This document shows positions 28,101 to 36,027 of a stretch of 55,742 nt of DNA, in pieces; within the stretch, counting starts at the first letter, position 1, and every line of letters begins with the position of its first letter. The notes under the pieces were generated by a model. That model did no database searches. It worked only from the letters and a program-made list of their open reading frames with translations, and was not told the origin of the DNA. Where the stretch lies: positions 1-55,742 of the IMG/VR virus record IMGVR_UViG_3300033143_000932; one strand, given 5' to 3'. This stretch comes from a virus. The position numbers and the translations under genes are program-made.

Positions 28101-29113
28101 TATTCTTTTTTAGTTGTATCGTCACTTGTAATACCTGATGTAGTTGTATTTAGATTAATAGGTTCCCACTTTACTTTAATATTATTTGCATAACATTGGT
28201 AATTAATAGCTTTAGTTTTTACATTTCCAAGTATTAATTCATCTTTTAAAGTAGTCATTGTATGAACTCTTTCAAAAGTATTTGTTGGAATTATTACATC
28301 TTCTATTGTTAAAGTAGTAGGAAAACTTTGTCCACTATAATTTACATATTCTATAGTATCGGAAATAGGAAAATCTCCAATTTCAATTACATTAGTTTCA
28401 GTTGCTAATCTATTTATAGCAACTAATTTAAAACTTCCAAATGAAGTATCTAAATTACTTACTTGTAATATTATACTTTTAGTATCAGAATCATTTGAAA
28501 CAGGATTACTTAATACTAAAAAATTAGTTCTATCATTATTAATATAATTATATGCAATAGCAAATTGTGTTGCACCTTGTGGTGCAAACCCTCCATCTAT
28601 AAAAGAACTAAGACTAATTTTAGGTATCTCAATATCAGGATTTAAATAAGTTAATCTAGCATTAGCACTTGTTACAAATTCTAAATTACCATCTAATACA
28701 AATGGTAAATTAGTTAAATTTAATAATCTAGGTGGAGTTGCAGAATCATTTAAACCATCACACCAAGCAACAATTAACTCTTCTCTAAAATTTCTTTTTG
28801 CAACACCTTCTATTGGATTCTCTTTTAAAAACCCTAAATGAATACTTTCAATTACTTTAACATAATTTCCATTGTCTTCTATAATACCTATTTCACTAGT
28901 TGTATCATCAGTAGAAAATATAATTAAATCATTAGTAGTTTTAACAATACCAATAATAGTTTTATCTGTAACTGTATGATGTAGATTAAAGCCTTCTTCA
29001 TTAGTAATAGAATTAAATCCTTTACTAATTAGAATGTTCTTAGCATGTCTCCAACTATTCTTAGGTTGATGATAAGGTTGTATATCTGTATTTAATCCTC
29101 CGTTTAAACTCAT
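25199..29113 (-). CDS. Tail stabilisation / muzzle-type protein, 1304 aa
   Basis: The start 'MSLNGGLNTDIQPYHQPKNSWRHAKNI', with a following 'NEEGF', is typical of the large crAss-like tail stabilisation protein (P22 gp10-like; the tail muzzle in phicrAss001). The rest is beta-rich, with repeats of strand-rich blocks that could form propellers or Ig-like domains, such as 'NFREELIVAWCDG' and 'YDEKYNRLIISKN'. It probably closes the distal end of the short tail. Its start overlaps the stop of the tail tubular gene as ATGA, so the two are coupled. The last residues, 'NRVFDK', closely match the 'RQVFDK' end of the 2873-aa polymerase protein. Confidence 0.7.
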   Translation of the reverse strand: MSLNGGLNTDIQPYHQPKNSWRHAKNILISKGFNSITNEEGFNLHHTVTDKTIIGIVKTTNDLIIFSTDDTTSEIGIIEDNGNYVKVIESIHLGFLKENPIEGVAKRNFREELIVAWCDGLNDSATPPRLLNLTNLPFVLDGNLEFVTSANARLTYLNPDIEIPKISLSSFIDGGFAPQGATQFAIAYNYINNDRTNFLVLSNPVSNDSDTKSIILQVSNLDTSFGSFKLVAINRLATETNVIEIGDFPISDTIEYVNYSGQSFPTTLTIEDVIIPTNTFERVHTMTTLKDELILGNVKTKAINYQCYANNIKVKWEPINLNTTTSGITSDDTTKKEYYKEEFRQAHYRTFMPNEVYALYISWIFNDGSTTDAFHIPGREAIPQPERTTVEILALPSPQNGDESKNSDTGTYWVYLAGWLDTGVFIIVTRTVGTVPYYNITVGNEVEVFITYDSGIPATANSIVMASPFNIYQTYYIDLNGTRYNVKKYETISGDINTNIITFKVTLDTDPNTFTEPSVGVYEFFDLNDYLGEDKLLINIIPSSRTTTQDELIENNYLTSNFHIKETADKTTGTLGFWKNLNETYGNNDNSKICDETGAIIGDLSGQNVRHHKMPNNISVYTRATQEGIITNLDANQIVFGLRLEDVAIPAELIGKVKGYTLNYAKKDTSNQTVMGQSIAVKTFAVTNDIDDPDSLRWYPKELLEFQPTFKSDFYKVDLYQDQSAISAPSTSLQEAHTIPDTVVYKPLGSAGGNPEREPHVQISDPGQSIGALIGGSVSGNIGSNPPVYANTWNFPIISLHKVVTDIFSPYYEQSLASTNTINYIEGAIQLENSEVIFGGDTFIRSEDIYINTDNQTVPPDYDRYVVHQEIFTYISPRYVSPDPLFNSVNDLQSPSVFNPKYAITDKLPFTVFRSIKDFNESLTVGWRTFLANNFYTMPRNKGEIWELETLNRTLLIQHKFALFSATIKDVLKADNITSYLGEGDIFDRTPDEIAPEDNGYIGCQSKFAAFTCKLGYVTVDRNQGKIFIYSGQGIDEISAKGLRNFFRDSLETTEDIDNPFIEMGISACYDEKYNRLIISKNINKTAGSGKYDVSYTVSYSTNINQGKGGWVSFHDYITNYLINTRDEVYSIANLGEIYKHNIESKKAIFYGATTYQSFADVVFLGNTRETKIWEAVLWNSSIIQADNTKLRNKTITHILIYNDYQCSGVIEINKNESWFLKNASGDDEQWFFNTFKDIVKDTTLPFIDSNNELILTNLSEQISWINKNKFIGKFGIVRFIHDNSSQNDFYLNDASFKNRVFDK

Positions 29114-29838
29114 TCTCTAACTATTGTAAAATTACTTATAAATTTAGTATTAGGGTCATCTGCTTGACTAAGTACTTCTAAATCAGTATTAAATAGTTTT
29201 TTAGCTTTATCAACATCTATAATAATATTATTCCAACTATTTTTAAATTTCTCGTAACCATCTATATCAGGTGCATAAGCTCTATTTCTAGCACGTACTG
29301 CCCACTTTTCCCAAGTAGCTTCCATGAACATAGGGTCTTTATATACTTGATGTTTTGAACCTCTAGCTACTAATCTAAACATTATATACCATGCTAAAGC
29401 TTGTTTAAATTCCATTGAATCTGGAACTAAAGGAAACCCATCACAATCTACAGGTACACTTAAACCATGTATTATTATATCACCTTCTTCAAATGTTGTA
29501 TGAATATAATTAGGATTAATTTTATAACTCTCATTAGTATGTAGAGGTAAATCAATTCCATTCCCCTGTATAGTATTAGATGAACCACTAGGTTGTAAGT
29601 AAGCACCTTCATATTCAATACCTTCTATGAATTCTAATGAACAAGGTAGTTTAGCTTTAAATTCTTTCACTGTTACAGGAAAAGGTTGTAAAACATATTC
29701 AGTATAAGCACCAATATATTCAATAGCTTCTCCCATCCATTCAACTGCATCATTTACCCAGTTACTATCAGAAGGTCTAAAATCTCTATATATTTTAGCT
29801 ATTACTTGCTTAGATGAAACATTCTTATATATTGCCAT
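29110..29838 (-). CDS. Tail tubular / head-closure protein (P22 gp4-like), 242 aa
   Basis: The pattern 'AKIYRDF....WVNDAVEWMGEAIEYIG' in the first 45 residues resembles the crAss-like tail tubular/accessory protein related to P22 gp4. So does 'YKINPNYIHTTFEEGDIIIHGLSVPVDCDGFPLVPDSMEFKQALAWYIMF' split over residues about 105-155. These form a ring between portal or connector and tail. Neighbours are a ring protein on one side and the muzzle-type protein on the other. Its start shares one base with the upstream stop (TAATG), so translation is coupled. Confidence 0.65.
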   Translation of the reverse strand: MAIYKNVSSKQVIAKIYRDFRPSDSNWVNDAVEWMGEAIEYIGAYTEYVLQPFPVTVKEFKAKLPCSLEFIEGIEYEGAYLQPSGSSNTIQGNGIDLPLHTNESYKINPNYIHTTFEEGDIIIHGLSVPVDCDGFPLVPDSMEFKQALAWYIMFRLVARGSKHQVYKDPMFMEATWEKWAVRARNRAYAPDIDGYEKFKNSWNNIIIDVDKAKKLFNTDLEVLSQADDPNTKFISNFTIVRE

Positions 29839-30632
29839 TACATTGTATAATTTAAATCCGCGTATTCGTTATCATTTCTATATCTTGACAACTTCTTTAC
29901 ATTACCATTTTCTCCTGTAGTAGGACTAAAAGAATATAACTCTAAGTTAGCTAATGTTGAATGTGATTTATACCAATACCACCAACAACTATATTCATCT
30001 GTTCTATAAACAAAGTATTTTTCACCACCATTATTCTCTAATGGTTTACCTTCTACATCACGTTTAGTGACTTCATAAGGTGTACCACCTTCATTAATAA
30101 TTTGTTGTTTAAGTTTCTTAGATTCATTCCAATCTATTACAGGTTTTAATAAATTTCTTTTCTTCTTTCTTATTTTTATTATACCAATTCCAAACCCTAA
30201 ATTAAAACTTTCTCCTTTAAGTATCTCATCAACCATTGACTTATTAAATATACTTATAACATCTTTATATATAGTATAACTTAATATTTCTTTTTTTAGT
30301 TTATCTAACTTCTTATATCTCTTATCTAATATTACATTCAATCCGACGACTTTTTCTAACTCGCGAAGTAGCTTAGATTTTGTTAAACCGCCCAATGGTA
30401 CGACAAAAAACTGTGTGTTCGATTCTAAGGACGATAAATTTAGTTCAGTATCATTTTTTATACTATCTAAACTACGTTTTGTTATTAGTAATACGTTATC
30501 TTCATTTGGAGTTAGTTTATTTACTATTATCTTTTTAACTTTATTTAAAGAAGAGATACCTGTTTTAATAACAGATATCTCTCTTTTTAATCCACTTATA
30601 TATTCCTTATAGAAAACTTTACTGTTTACCAT
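29838..30632 (-). CDS. Conserved crAss-like tail-module protein of unknown function, 264 aa
   Basis: The N-terminal half is helical and lysine-rich. The C-terminal half has a distinctive pattern: 'GGEKYFVYRTDEYSCWWYWYKSHSTLANLELYSFSPT' (residues about 205-240) followed by 'KKLSRY'. I recall similar endings in proteins encoded in the tail module of crAss-like phages, but I cannot name a fold or function. It overlaps the upstream gene by 14 bases and shares a base with the downstream start. Confidence 0.5.
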   Translation of the reverse strand: MVNSKVFYKEYISGLKREISVIKTGISSLNKVKKIIVNKLTPNEDNVLLITKRSLDSIKNDTELNLSSLESNTQFFVVPLGGLTKSKLLRELEKVVGLNVILDKRYKKLDKLKKEILSYTIYKDVISIFNKSMVDEILKGESFNLGFGIGIIKIRKKKRNLLKPVIDWNESKKLKQQIINEGGTPYEVTKRDVEGKPLENNGGEKYFVYRTDEYSCWWYWYKSHSTLANLELYSFSPTTGENGNVKKLSRYRNDNEYADLNYTM

Positions 30633-31260
30633 CGTTTTCTATGTTTACTTCTTCATCTGAAATATTCAACATTTTTAATTCTCCTCCTAATAAACCTACA
30701 GTAATACCTCTTAACATATCAGCACTTATTGGAAAAGCACTATCATCTGTATAACAAGGTGCACCACTACAAGCACTATTAACATCTTCAGGAAATTCAA
30801 AAGGAGCTTGAATAGTTACATATTTAACCTTTGTTGTATTAAATACATAAATATGATTATTCTTATAATCATAAGATATTGAATTACCAGTATACTTATT
30901 ATGTTCAGAATAAGTTAGTTCTTCAATTTGTCTGTATGAATATGCTTTACCAAATCCAGCACCACCTACATATTTAAATACTTCTCCTTTCACTCTTACA
31001 GGAGAAGGAATAGGCTTTTCTGTTTTTAATACTGTACATCCTACAGATATAACACAAGTATCTGCTTTATCTACCTTTACTAATTTAGCTGTAAAGGTTT
31101 GTAAGAAATGAGAACTCATTCCATTTCTTTCAACATCTTGTCTTATAAACTCGGCTCTATAATACTTAACACTATATTTAACTCTTTCACGTAATAATAC
31201 GTCATAAGGTTTACCTAAAGCGTCAACTATATTTTGAGATATTTTATTCAGTGTCTGCAT
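30619..31260 (-). CDS. Putative connector/ring protein, 213 aa
   Basis: The N-terminus 'MQTLNKISQNIVDALGKPYDVLLRERVKYSVKYYRAEFIRQDVE' (about 44 residues) has the helical pattern of a conserved crAss-like ring/tail component. A beta-rich remainder includes 'VGGAGFGKAYSYRQIEE' and a CSGAPCY segment. Position next to the tubular and muzzle proteins supports a role in the neck or tail. Exact ring assignment cannot be made from sequence alone. Confidence 0.55.
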   Translation of the reverse strand: MQTLNKISQNIVDALGKPYDVLLRERVKYSVKYYRAEFIRQDVERNGMSSHFLQTFTAKLVKVDKADTCVISVGCTVLKTEKPIPSPVRVKGEVFKYVGGAGFGKAYSYRQIEELTYSEHNKYTGNSISYDYKNNHIYVFNTTKVKYVTIQAPFEFPEDVNSACSGAPCYTDDSAFPISADMLRGITVGLLGGELKMLNISDEEVNIENDGKQ

Positions 31261-31741
31261 CGTCTACTATTATAATAAATAGTGAGTTCATTTGTTGAGC
31301 AGTTATCTCTTCAGGAACGTCACTTAGTTTTATTTTATGTAATTTTACATCTTTAGAAACTTCTTCTTTTAGAAACTTGTTATATCCTTCTTTCTTCTTT
31401 TTAATAGATTCAACGGATTTTTCATGTTTCTTTTGTAATTTTTTAAGTTCTTTATCAAATCCTTCTTGGTCTTCAAATACATATTTTGAACTACCATCAG
31501 GATTATCTACAACCATAGGTTTATCCTTTTCATCTAATTTACATAACTTCTTACATAAAGCAATTCTTGCATCTTCATATTTCTTCTCTTCGTCTGAATG
31601 CTCTAATGTACTATTTATGTGTTTTAGTTCTCCTTTAATTATTTCAATGTTTTTAGAAACAGCATAACAAAATTTTGTTCCTGTTAAGTTTCCTACACTA
31701 TTTAAACCTTGGTATAAATTTACTAATTCTGTATTTTTCAT
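31244..31741 (-). CDS. Hypothetical helical protein in tail module, 165 aa
   Basis: A charged coiled-coil-like protein with a 'TGTKFCYAVSKNIEIIKGEL' N-terminal helix and a long K/E-rich helix at about 95-130. The ending is 'VKLHKIKLSDVPEEITAQQMNSLF'. This resembles small DUF1617-like phage proteins encoded among tail genes, but the match is weak. It overlaps the downstream ring-protein gene by 17 bases. It may be an assembly factor. Confidence 0.5.
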   Translation of the reverse strand: MKNTELVNLYQGLNSVGNLTGTKFCYAVSKNIEIIKGELKHINSTLEHSDEEKKYEDARIALCKKLCKLDEKDKPMVVDNPDGSSKYVFEDQEGFDKELKKLQKKHEKSVESIKKKKEGYNKFLKEEVSKDVKLHKIKLSDVPEEITAQQMNSLFIIIVDDADTE

Positions 31742-31757
31742 TTTTATATATTATATG

Positions 31758-32348
31758 TTAGTTATCATTTAATAATATTTCTACTTCTTCTTTATATATA
31801 CTTCTATTTGCAAAACGTATAAAGTCTTGCGGTGTCATTAATTTACAAAATTCATATGACTTTAGCCCTATATTTTCACAATATTTTTGAATAAATAATG
31901 AACAAATATACTTCTTACTATTAGAAAGACCTGTAATATCTATACCTGTTTTCTTTACAATAGCAATTCTTAAAAGTCTAAAGTAATCATATTTAACTTG
32001 AGCTTCCCACTCATTTAATCCTTCATTTATACCATGTTCAACAAGGTTTATTTTTGTTGGACGTATAACACAAAAGTCTACATAATGTTTTATTCTATGA
32101 CTCATAGGAACATTAGTAATACCTTCATACCAAGCATCACAATTCTCTAATCTATTTCTATGCCAATGTACATAAGATATATGTGTATAATATGAAGGAC
32201 TCTTTATTTTTTCATCATCTGCATTAATATAGAAATTATCAAAGTATCTAATTAAATCAGATGCTAAACTATTAGATTTCCATAATATAATATCACCATT
32301 TCTAGCAGTATTTCTATATAGTTCGTATTTTATTTCTATTGCAGTCAT
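31758..32348 (-). CDS. Permuted papain-like (YiiX / NlpC-P60-type) amidase, 196 aa
   Basis: The order of motifs fits the circularly permuted papain-like family. 'RNGDIILW' (G18-D19) opens the fold. H56 in 'YYTHISYV' is the candidate catalytic histidine. C149 in 'KYICSLFIQKYCENIG' is the candidate nucleophile. 'LMTPQDF' near the end is also typical. Such enzymes cleave amide bonds in peptidoglycan or lipids. In a tail module it could be a virion-associated wall hydrolase, or an endolysin working with the nearby membrane proteins. Substrate is not known. Confidence 0.65.
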   Translation of the reverse strand: MTAIEIKYELYRNTARNGDIILWKSNSLASDLIRYFDNFYINADDEKIKSPSYYTHISYVHWHRNRLENCDAWYEGITNVPMSHRIKHYVDFCVIRPTKINLVEHGINEGLNEWEAQVKYDYFRLLRIAIVKKTGIDITGLSNSKKYICSLFIQKYCENIGLKSYEFCKLMTPQDFIRFANRSIYKEEVEILLNDN

Positions 32349-32362
32349 ATTTATATATTTTA

Positions 32363-33625
32363 TTATTTAATGTCTCCTTTTAATTTACTTATAATATAAG
32401 TTCTTAAACTTATATCCATCATATGTGCAACAGAAGTAAATTCTATTGGAGCAATTACAGTTCTTTGTGGTTCGGGTTGATTAGTTTCATTAGATATTAT
32501 ATTACTTAACCAAGTTGTATCAAAGTCGTTTAGTAAATCATTATATAAAGTTCCTCTTGACGATTGTTGCCACGCATCAAATGCAGAAGAATGTTTTTCC
32601 AATAATAAAGTTAATTTCTCGTGAACATCTGATTCACTAATAAATATACCTGATAATATACTAGCTAAACCAACATTGTCAATTAATTGTTCTTTTATAT
32701 TTTCTCTCCTTTTTATTCCTTCTTTGTGTCTTTTTCTACGAGTATTATATTTTTTAGATTTAATTTTAGTATTTACTTCATCTAAAGTTCCATCTTTTTT
32801 TACGTATTTTCGTGTTTTAGTTCTATTTATAGGAGGATTTCCACTATTATTTAATGTATTATCTGAAGTATCCATATTATAGACTTCTTCTACAACTAAT
32901 ATTAATTCCCCTTTGTTCTCTAAATCTATATACCCTCTATAATAATTTGTTTTATCTAATAATCCAGATTTTACTCCAGTATCGTGTATTATATACTCAG
33001 GAGTATATGATACAAGTGTATTTAATTCTGTTATATAATTTATATTTGTTACTCCTTTTAATAGAACTGCATTATTTACATCTTCTTCAATTCTATAAAT
33101 TACATTATCATTATAAGGTAATTTAATTACACAATAACATCTGAAATCAACATAATTTAAATATCCTCCAGTATTTAAATATTTATAATACCTAATAGTT
33201 TCATTATATTTAATATCATTATTTTCATGTTCCCATATGTCTAGTAAAATAGAATCGTATGTTTGTAAAGGTTTATACATTGTGGCATCTGCTTCGATTA
33301 TTGTTACTCCTTCTAAATATGGTTGCATCATAGCAATAATAGTAGCATCATTTTCAATTACTGTTATACTTTTAACAGTAGGTAAATCTTTAATTGGAAA
33401 AATAGAAAACCCGCAACCTAAACCACATATCAATACATCACCTGTAAGATTATTCATGTGTTGTTCAAATATATTTTTTATTGGTCTATTAACCATATCA
33501 TACATAATCACTTTATTTAATTTTGTAAAATAAAGTGTATTATATCCATCTTTATCAATATGTTCAAATGAATAATCTCCTTGTGCTTCTTCTGAAATTA
33601 TATTTGCTAAATTCGGGAAAGTCAT
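32363..33625 (-). CDS. SAM-binding methyltransferase/spermidine-synthase-like protein with unrelated C-terminal half, 420 aa
   Basis: Residues 61-131 contain a Rossmann-type SAM site: 'GDVLICGLGCGFSIFPI' (motif I, glycine loop about 68-72), 'SITVIENDATII' with acidic E91, 'VTIIEADA' with D113, and 'YDSILLDIW' with D129. This matches the methyltransferase/spermidine synthase fold. The C-terminal half has a very basic stretch near 265-305 (KTRKYVKKDG, RRKRHKEGIKRRE) and then a helical end. Finding such an enzyme between fibre and tail genes is unusual. It may modify a virion protein. The glycine loop is intact, so activity is possible. Confidence 0.6.
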   Translation of the reverse strand: MTFPNLANIISEEAQGDYSFEHIDKDGYNTLYFTKLNKVIMYDMVNRPIKNIFEQHMNNLTGDVLICGLGCGFSIFPIKDLPTVKSITVIENDATIIAMMQPYLEGVTIIEADATMYKPLQTYDSILLDIWEHENNDIKYNETIRYYKYLNTGGYLNYVDFRCYCVIKLPYNDNVIYRIEEDVNNAVLLKGVTNINYITELNTLVSYTPEYIIHDTGVKSGLLDKTNYYRGYIDLENKGELILVVEEVYNMDTSDNTLNNSGNPPINRTKTRKYVKKDGTLDEVNTKIKSKKYNTRRKRHKEGIKRRENIKEQLIDNVGLASILSGIFISESDVHEKLTLLLEKHSSAFDAWQQSSRGTLYNDLLNDFDTTWLSNIISNETNQPEPQRTVIAPIEFTSVAHMMDISLRTYIISKLKGDIK

Positions 33626-33632
33626 AATTTTC

Positions 33633-34817
33633 TTAATAAATTGTTAATGAACTAATTCGGGCATCATCTCCCATACCTCCACCATTTAAAGTTAAAGTTA
33701 TTGAAATAACTGCATTTGCCAAAGGTATATTACTTAGTGTACCTAAATCTGCAATATTTTCTTCTGAACTAGACGTTATACCAAGTAATTGCGCTATCTG
33801 ATTTGAATTTGTTTCATCTGTTATAGTTATATCAACGCTTGTTCCACCGTCATTCCAAACGTTTGCTATTATATTGGTTGGAATACCTAATGTAGTACTC
33901 CCTGCATATGTGATTTTTGCAACAACATCCGTACCTCCTTCTTGTACAAATTCACTATTATTTCTAGTAAAGGCATAAGATTGTGATACTGTTCCTCCGC
34001 TTATTGTAGGTTTATTTTTTATATAATCGTCAGCACCCGTATCAGTTTGACTCCAATCGGATTGAACATTTTCTTCTGCATTTACATTTACATTTCCGAG
34101 CTTTGTTTTTTCTGCATCTGTAAAAGCATTTGTATCTGCATTATTTTCATATTGAGTTTTTATTTCTGCATCAGTTTGATTAACTTGTGCACCTGCTTCA
34201 ATTCCACTTAATTTAGTCCTTTCTGTTCCTGTTATAATTTCACCACTTCCAGCATCTGTAACATCATTCAATTCTGTTACAGAGTGACTTGATAAATCTG
34301 TTATATCAGTAGGTTTATTTTTAATATAATCGTCTGCTCCTGTACTAGTTTGATTCCAATCACTTTGGACATTTGCTTGATATCCTGCATCATTAGTAAA
34401 TAAAGATATATTATCCCCATGTAATGTTATAGTACCATCCTTATCTTGAAGAGTTAATATACGTAATTGAGTTAAATTAGATAATTCAAACTTTGCTTGT
34501 TTAGCTCCATTACCATCATCGTATAATAAGAAGTTATTATCACTAAAATCAAATTGTACAGGAACTACTACCCAATCACTAAGACTACCTGTATCAGTCA
34601 TTTTAGTATATATACCAGCAGGATATTGTGTTACCGTTCCTAATAGTATTTTAACGGGGGATTGTACAAGATATAATGAACCAATTACAGGGTCACCAAG
34701 TGTAGTAGGTAAAAGATTCCTATTATCAACTACATCAGTAAATGATATACCAGAAACTGAAATTAGCTTATCTAATCTTTTAGCAATTTCTTCTAATACT
34801 ACTTCTTCACCTCTCAT
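33633..34817 (-). CDS. Fibre-like virion protein with internal repeat, 394 aa
   Basis: Residues 150-170 and 251-271 are near-identical copies of 'VQSDWxQTxTGADDYIKNKPT'. They flank a region with 'TERTKLSGIEAGAQVNQTDAEI' and 'FTDAEKTKLGNV', motifs found in trimeric phage tail and head fibres. The N-terminal 90 residues may attach to the particle, and the C-terminal 100 are beta-rich. Its start overlaps the stop of a 44-aa gene as ATGA. It is probably a host-contact or head fibre. Confidence 0.6.
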   Translation of the reverse strand: MRGEEVVLEEIAKRLDKLISVSGISFTDVVDNRNLLPTTLGDPVIGSLYLVQSPVKILLGTVTQYPAGIYTKMTDTGSLSDWVVVPVQFDFSDNNFLLYDDGNGAKQAKFELSNLTQLRILTLQDKDGTITLHGDNISLFTNDAGYQANVQSDWNQTSTGADDYIKNKPTDITDLSSHSVTELNDVTDAGSGEIITGTERTKLSGIEAGAQVNQTDAEIKTQYENNADTNAFTDAEKTKLGNVNVNAEENVQSDWSQTDTGADDYIKNKPTISGGTVSQSYAFTRNNSEFVQEGGTDVVAKITYAGSTTLGIPTNIIANVWNDGGTSVDITITDETNSNQIAQLLGITSSSEENIADLGTLSNIPLANAVISITLTLNGGGMGDDARISSLTIY

Positions 34818-34948
34818 TTATTATACTTTATAAATAATTTTTTAATTTCAATAAGTTCAATTTTATTCTCTATTGGGTATTGTACTTTAATATCAATTAA
34901 TTTATCTACTTGCTTTATTATTTGAGTTACTATCCTTTTCTTTGCCAT
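34814..34948 (-). CDS. Small 44-aa protein overlapping the holin-like gene
   Basis: A short frame begins with ATG at 34946-34948 and ends with a TGA that overlaps the ATG of the fibre gene as ATGA. It starts 'MAKKRIVTQIIKQVDKLIDI' and ends 'KKLFIKYNK'. It is basic, helical, and overlaps the 3' end of the 84-aa gene by 47 bases in another frame. It exactly fills an otherwise empty gap of 84 bases, and the coupled junction matches those elsewhere in this operon, which supports it being real. Function is unknown; it could be a lysis accessory or a purely structural peptide. Confidence 0.5.
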   Translation of the reverse strand: MAKKRIVTQIIKQVDKLIDIKVQYPIENKIELIEIKKLFIKYNK

Positions 34949-35156
34949 TTTTCTTCTTTTTAATAAACTTAGCATAAAATGTTAGTACAGCAGTTAAAGC
35001 ACCAAATAATAAAATTATAGTTCTTAATATTTCAATAAATATTTCATATACTTCTTTTACTTCAACATCTAAGTAACTAATACCAAATGAAGCAAGACTA
35101 ACACCAATACTTTCAGGAGCATGTGTATCAATATAATTAATAACAGTTTTAAGCAT
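34902..35156 (-). CDS. Holin-like membrane protein, 84 aa
   Basis: One clear hydrophobic segment at about 38-65 ('IEILRTIILLFGALTAVLTF') is followed by a strongly basic tail (KKKKNGKEKD...). This is the usual layout of small phage holins with a charged cytoplasmic end. It is adjacent to two other membrane proteins, making a candidate lysis cassette. It overlaps the upstream membrane protein gene by 8 bases. Identity as the holin is inferred. Confidence 0.5.
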   Translation of the reverse strand: MLKTVINYIDTHAPESIGVSLASFGISYLDVEVKEVYEIFIEILRTIILLFGALTAVLTFYAKFIKKKKNGKEKDSNSNNKASR

Positions 35157-35496
35157 CTTCAGTTCTTTTAAGTTTTCTTTTTAATGTCTCTATTATTTTA
35201 TCAGATGTAAAACCTGCTAAAAAGGAATTATAAACACTTAGTTTAATTCCTAATAAATCTTCTGTAAAAAGTATACCTAATGTCATAGCTATAATATTTA
35301 GTATCACTCTAAATTTATTATGACTCCACCAATATTTAAATTTAAACTCTTTAGACTTAACATCACTCTTATATAGTTCAAGTACTAAACTAAATAGTAA
35401 ACCAGTAAACGCAAAAAGTAAATATATTGCAAATAATTTAAATGGTACATGAGTACCAAATACAGTTTCTGAAAAATTAATTATTGTATCATTCAT
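35149..35496 (-). CDS. Two-TM membrane protein, possible holin, 115 aa
   Basis: Hydrophobic segments lie at about 18-41 ('FKLFAIYLLFAFTGLLFSLV') and 62-82 ('FRVILNIIAMTLGILFTEDL'), with a basic loop between and a basic C-terminus. Size and layout suit a holin. It lies between a single-TM helical protein and a smaller holin-like protein. Which of the two forms the lysis pore cannot be told from sequence. Confidence 0.5.
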   Translation of the reverse strand: MNDTIINFSETVFGTHVPFKLFAIYLLFAFTGLLFSLVLELYKSDVKSKEFKFKYWWSHNKFRVILNIIAMTLGILFTEDLLGIKLSVYNSFLAGFTSDKIIETLKRKLKRTEDA

Positions 35497-35516
35497 ATCT
35501 TATTATTAATTGGTTA

Positions 35517-36026
35517 TTAAAAACTAGCTCTTACGGTTCTTGAAATTCTCTTTTCAACTTCTTTTTCAATTAAATCTTCTATATCTTTTTTAAATAATAA
35601 CTCCCCGTTATCAATAGATATGAGAAGTTGTACAAACATTGGCATTATTTCTTCATCTCTTAAAGTAGCTCCTACACCTAATGCTCCAATAAAATCTATT
35701 TTACTGCTATCAGCAGCATAAACTTCATTTTTTACTTCTTGTTTCGCTATTTTAACTTGTTTATTTATTTCATAAAGTAGTTTATCACTACTAAAAGCTT
35801 TACTTAACATATTTGCGTCATTCATAGCAGTTTCTATTCTACTATCAATCGCATTATTCATTTTAGTTTCTGCTCCAACAGCTACAGTATCAGTAAAAGC
35901 GTTAACTGCCCAACTACCAACTTGCATAACTAAAAGACCTAATACCGCCCAACCTTTAGCATCAAGAAACTTTTTAGTTTTTGATTCTTCTTTATTATAG
36001 TCTTTATCTTTTAGGTCTTTTGTCAT
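35517..36026 (-). CDS. Single-TM protein with helical domain, possible spanin-like lysis protein, 169 aa
   Basis: One membrane segment at about 26-46 ('GWAVLGLLVMQVGSWAVNAF') follows a basic N-terminus. A long helical region comes after it (about 55-100), then a mixed domain ending in a basic helix. The topology (short inside part, one TM, helical outside part) resembles an inner-membrane spanin subunit, and it adjoins two holin-like genes. No lipobox partner is seen, so the spanin idea is weak. Confidence 0.45.
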   Translation of the reverse strand: MTKDLKDKDYNKEESKTKKFLDAKGWAVLGLLVMQVGSWAVNAFTDTVAVGAETKMNNAIDSRIETAMNDANMLSKAFSSDKLLYEINKQVKIAKQEVKNEVYAADSSKIDFIGALGVGATLRDEEIMPMFVQLLISIDNGELLFKKDIEDLIEKEVEKRISRTVRASF

Positions 36027-36027
36027 A

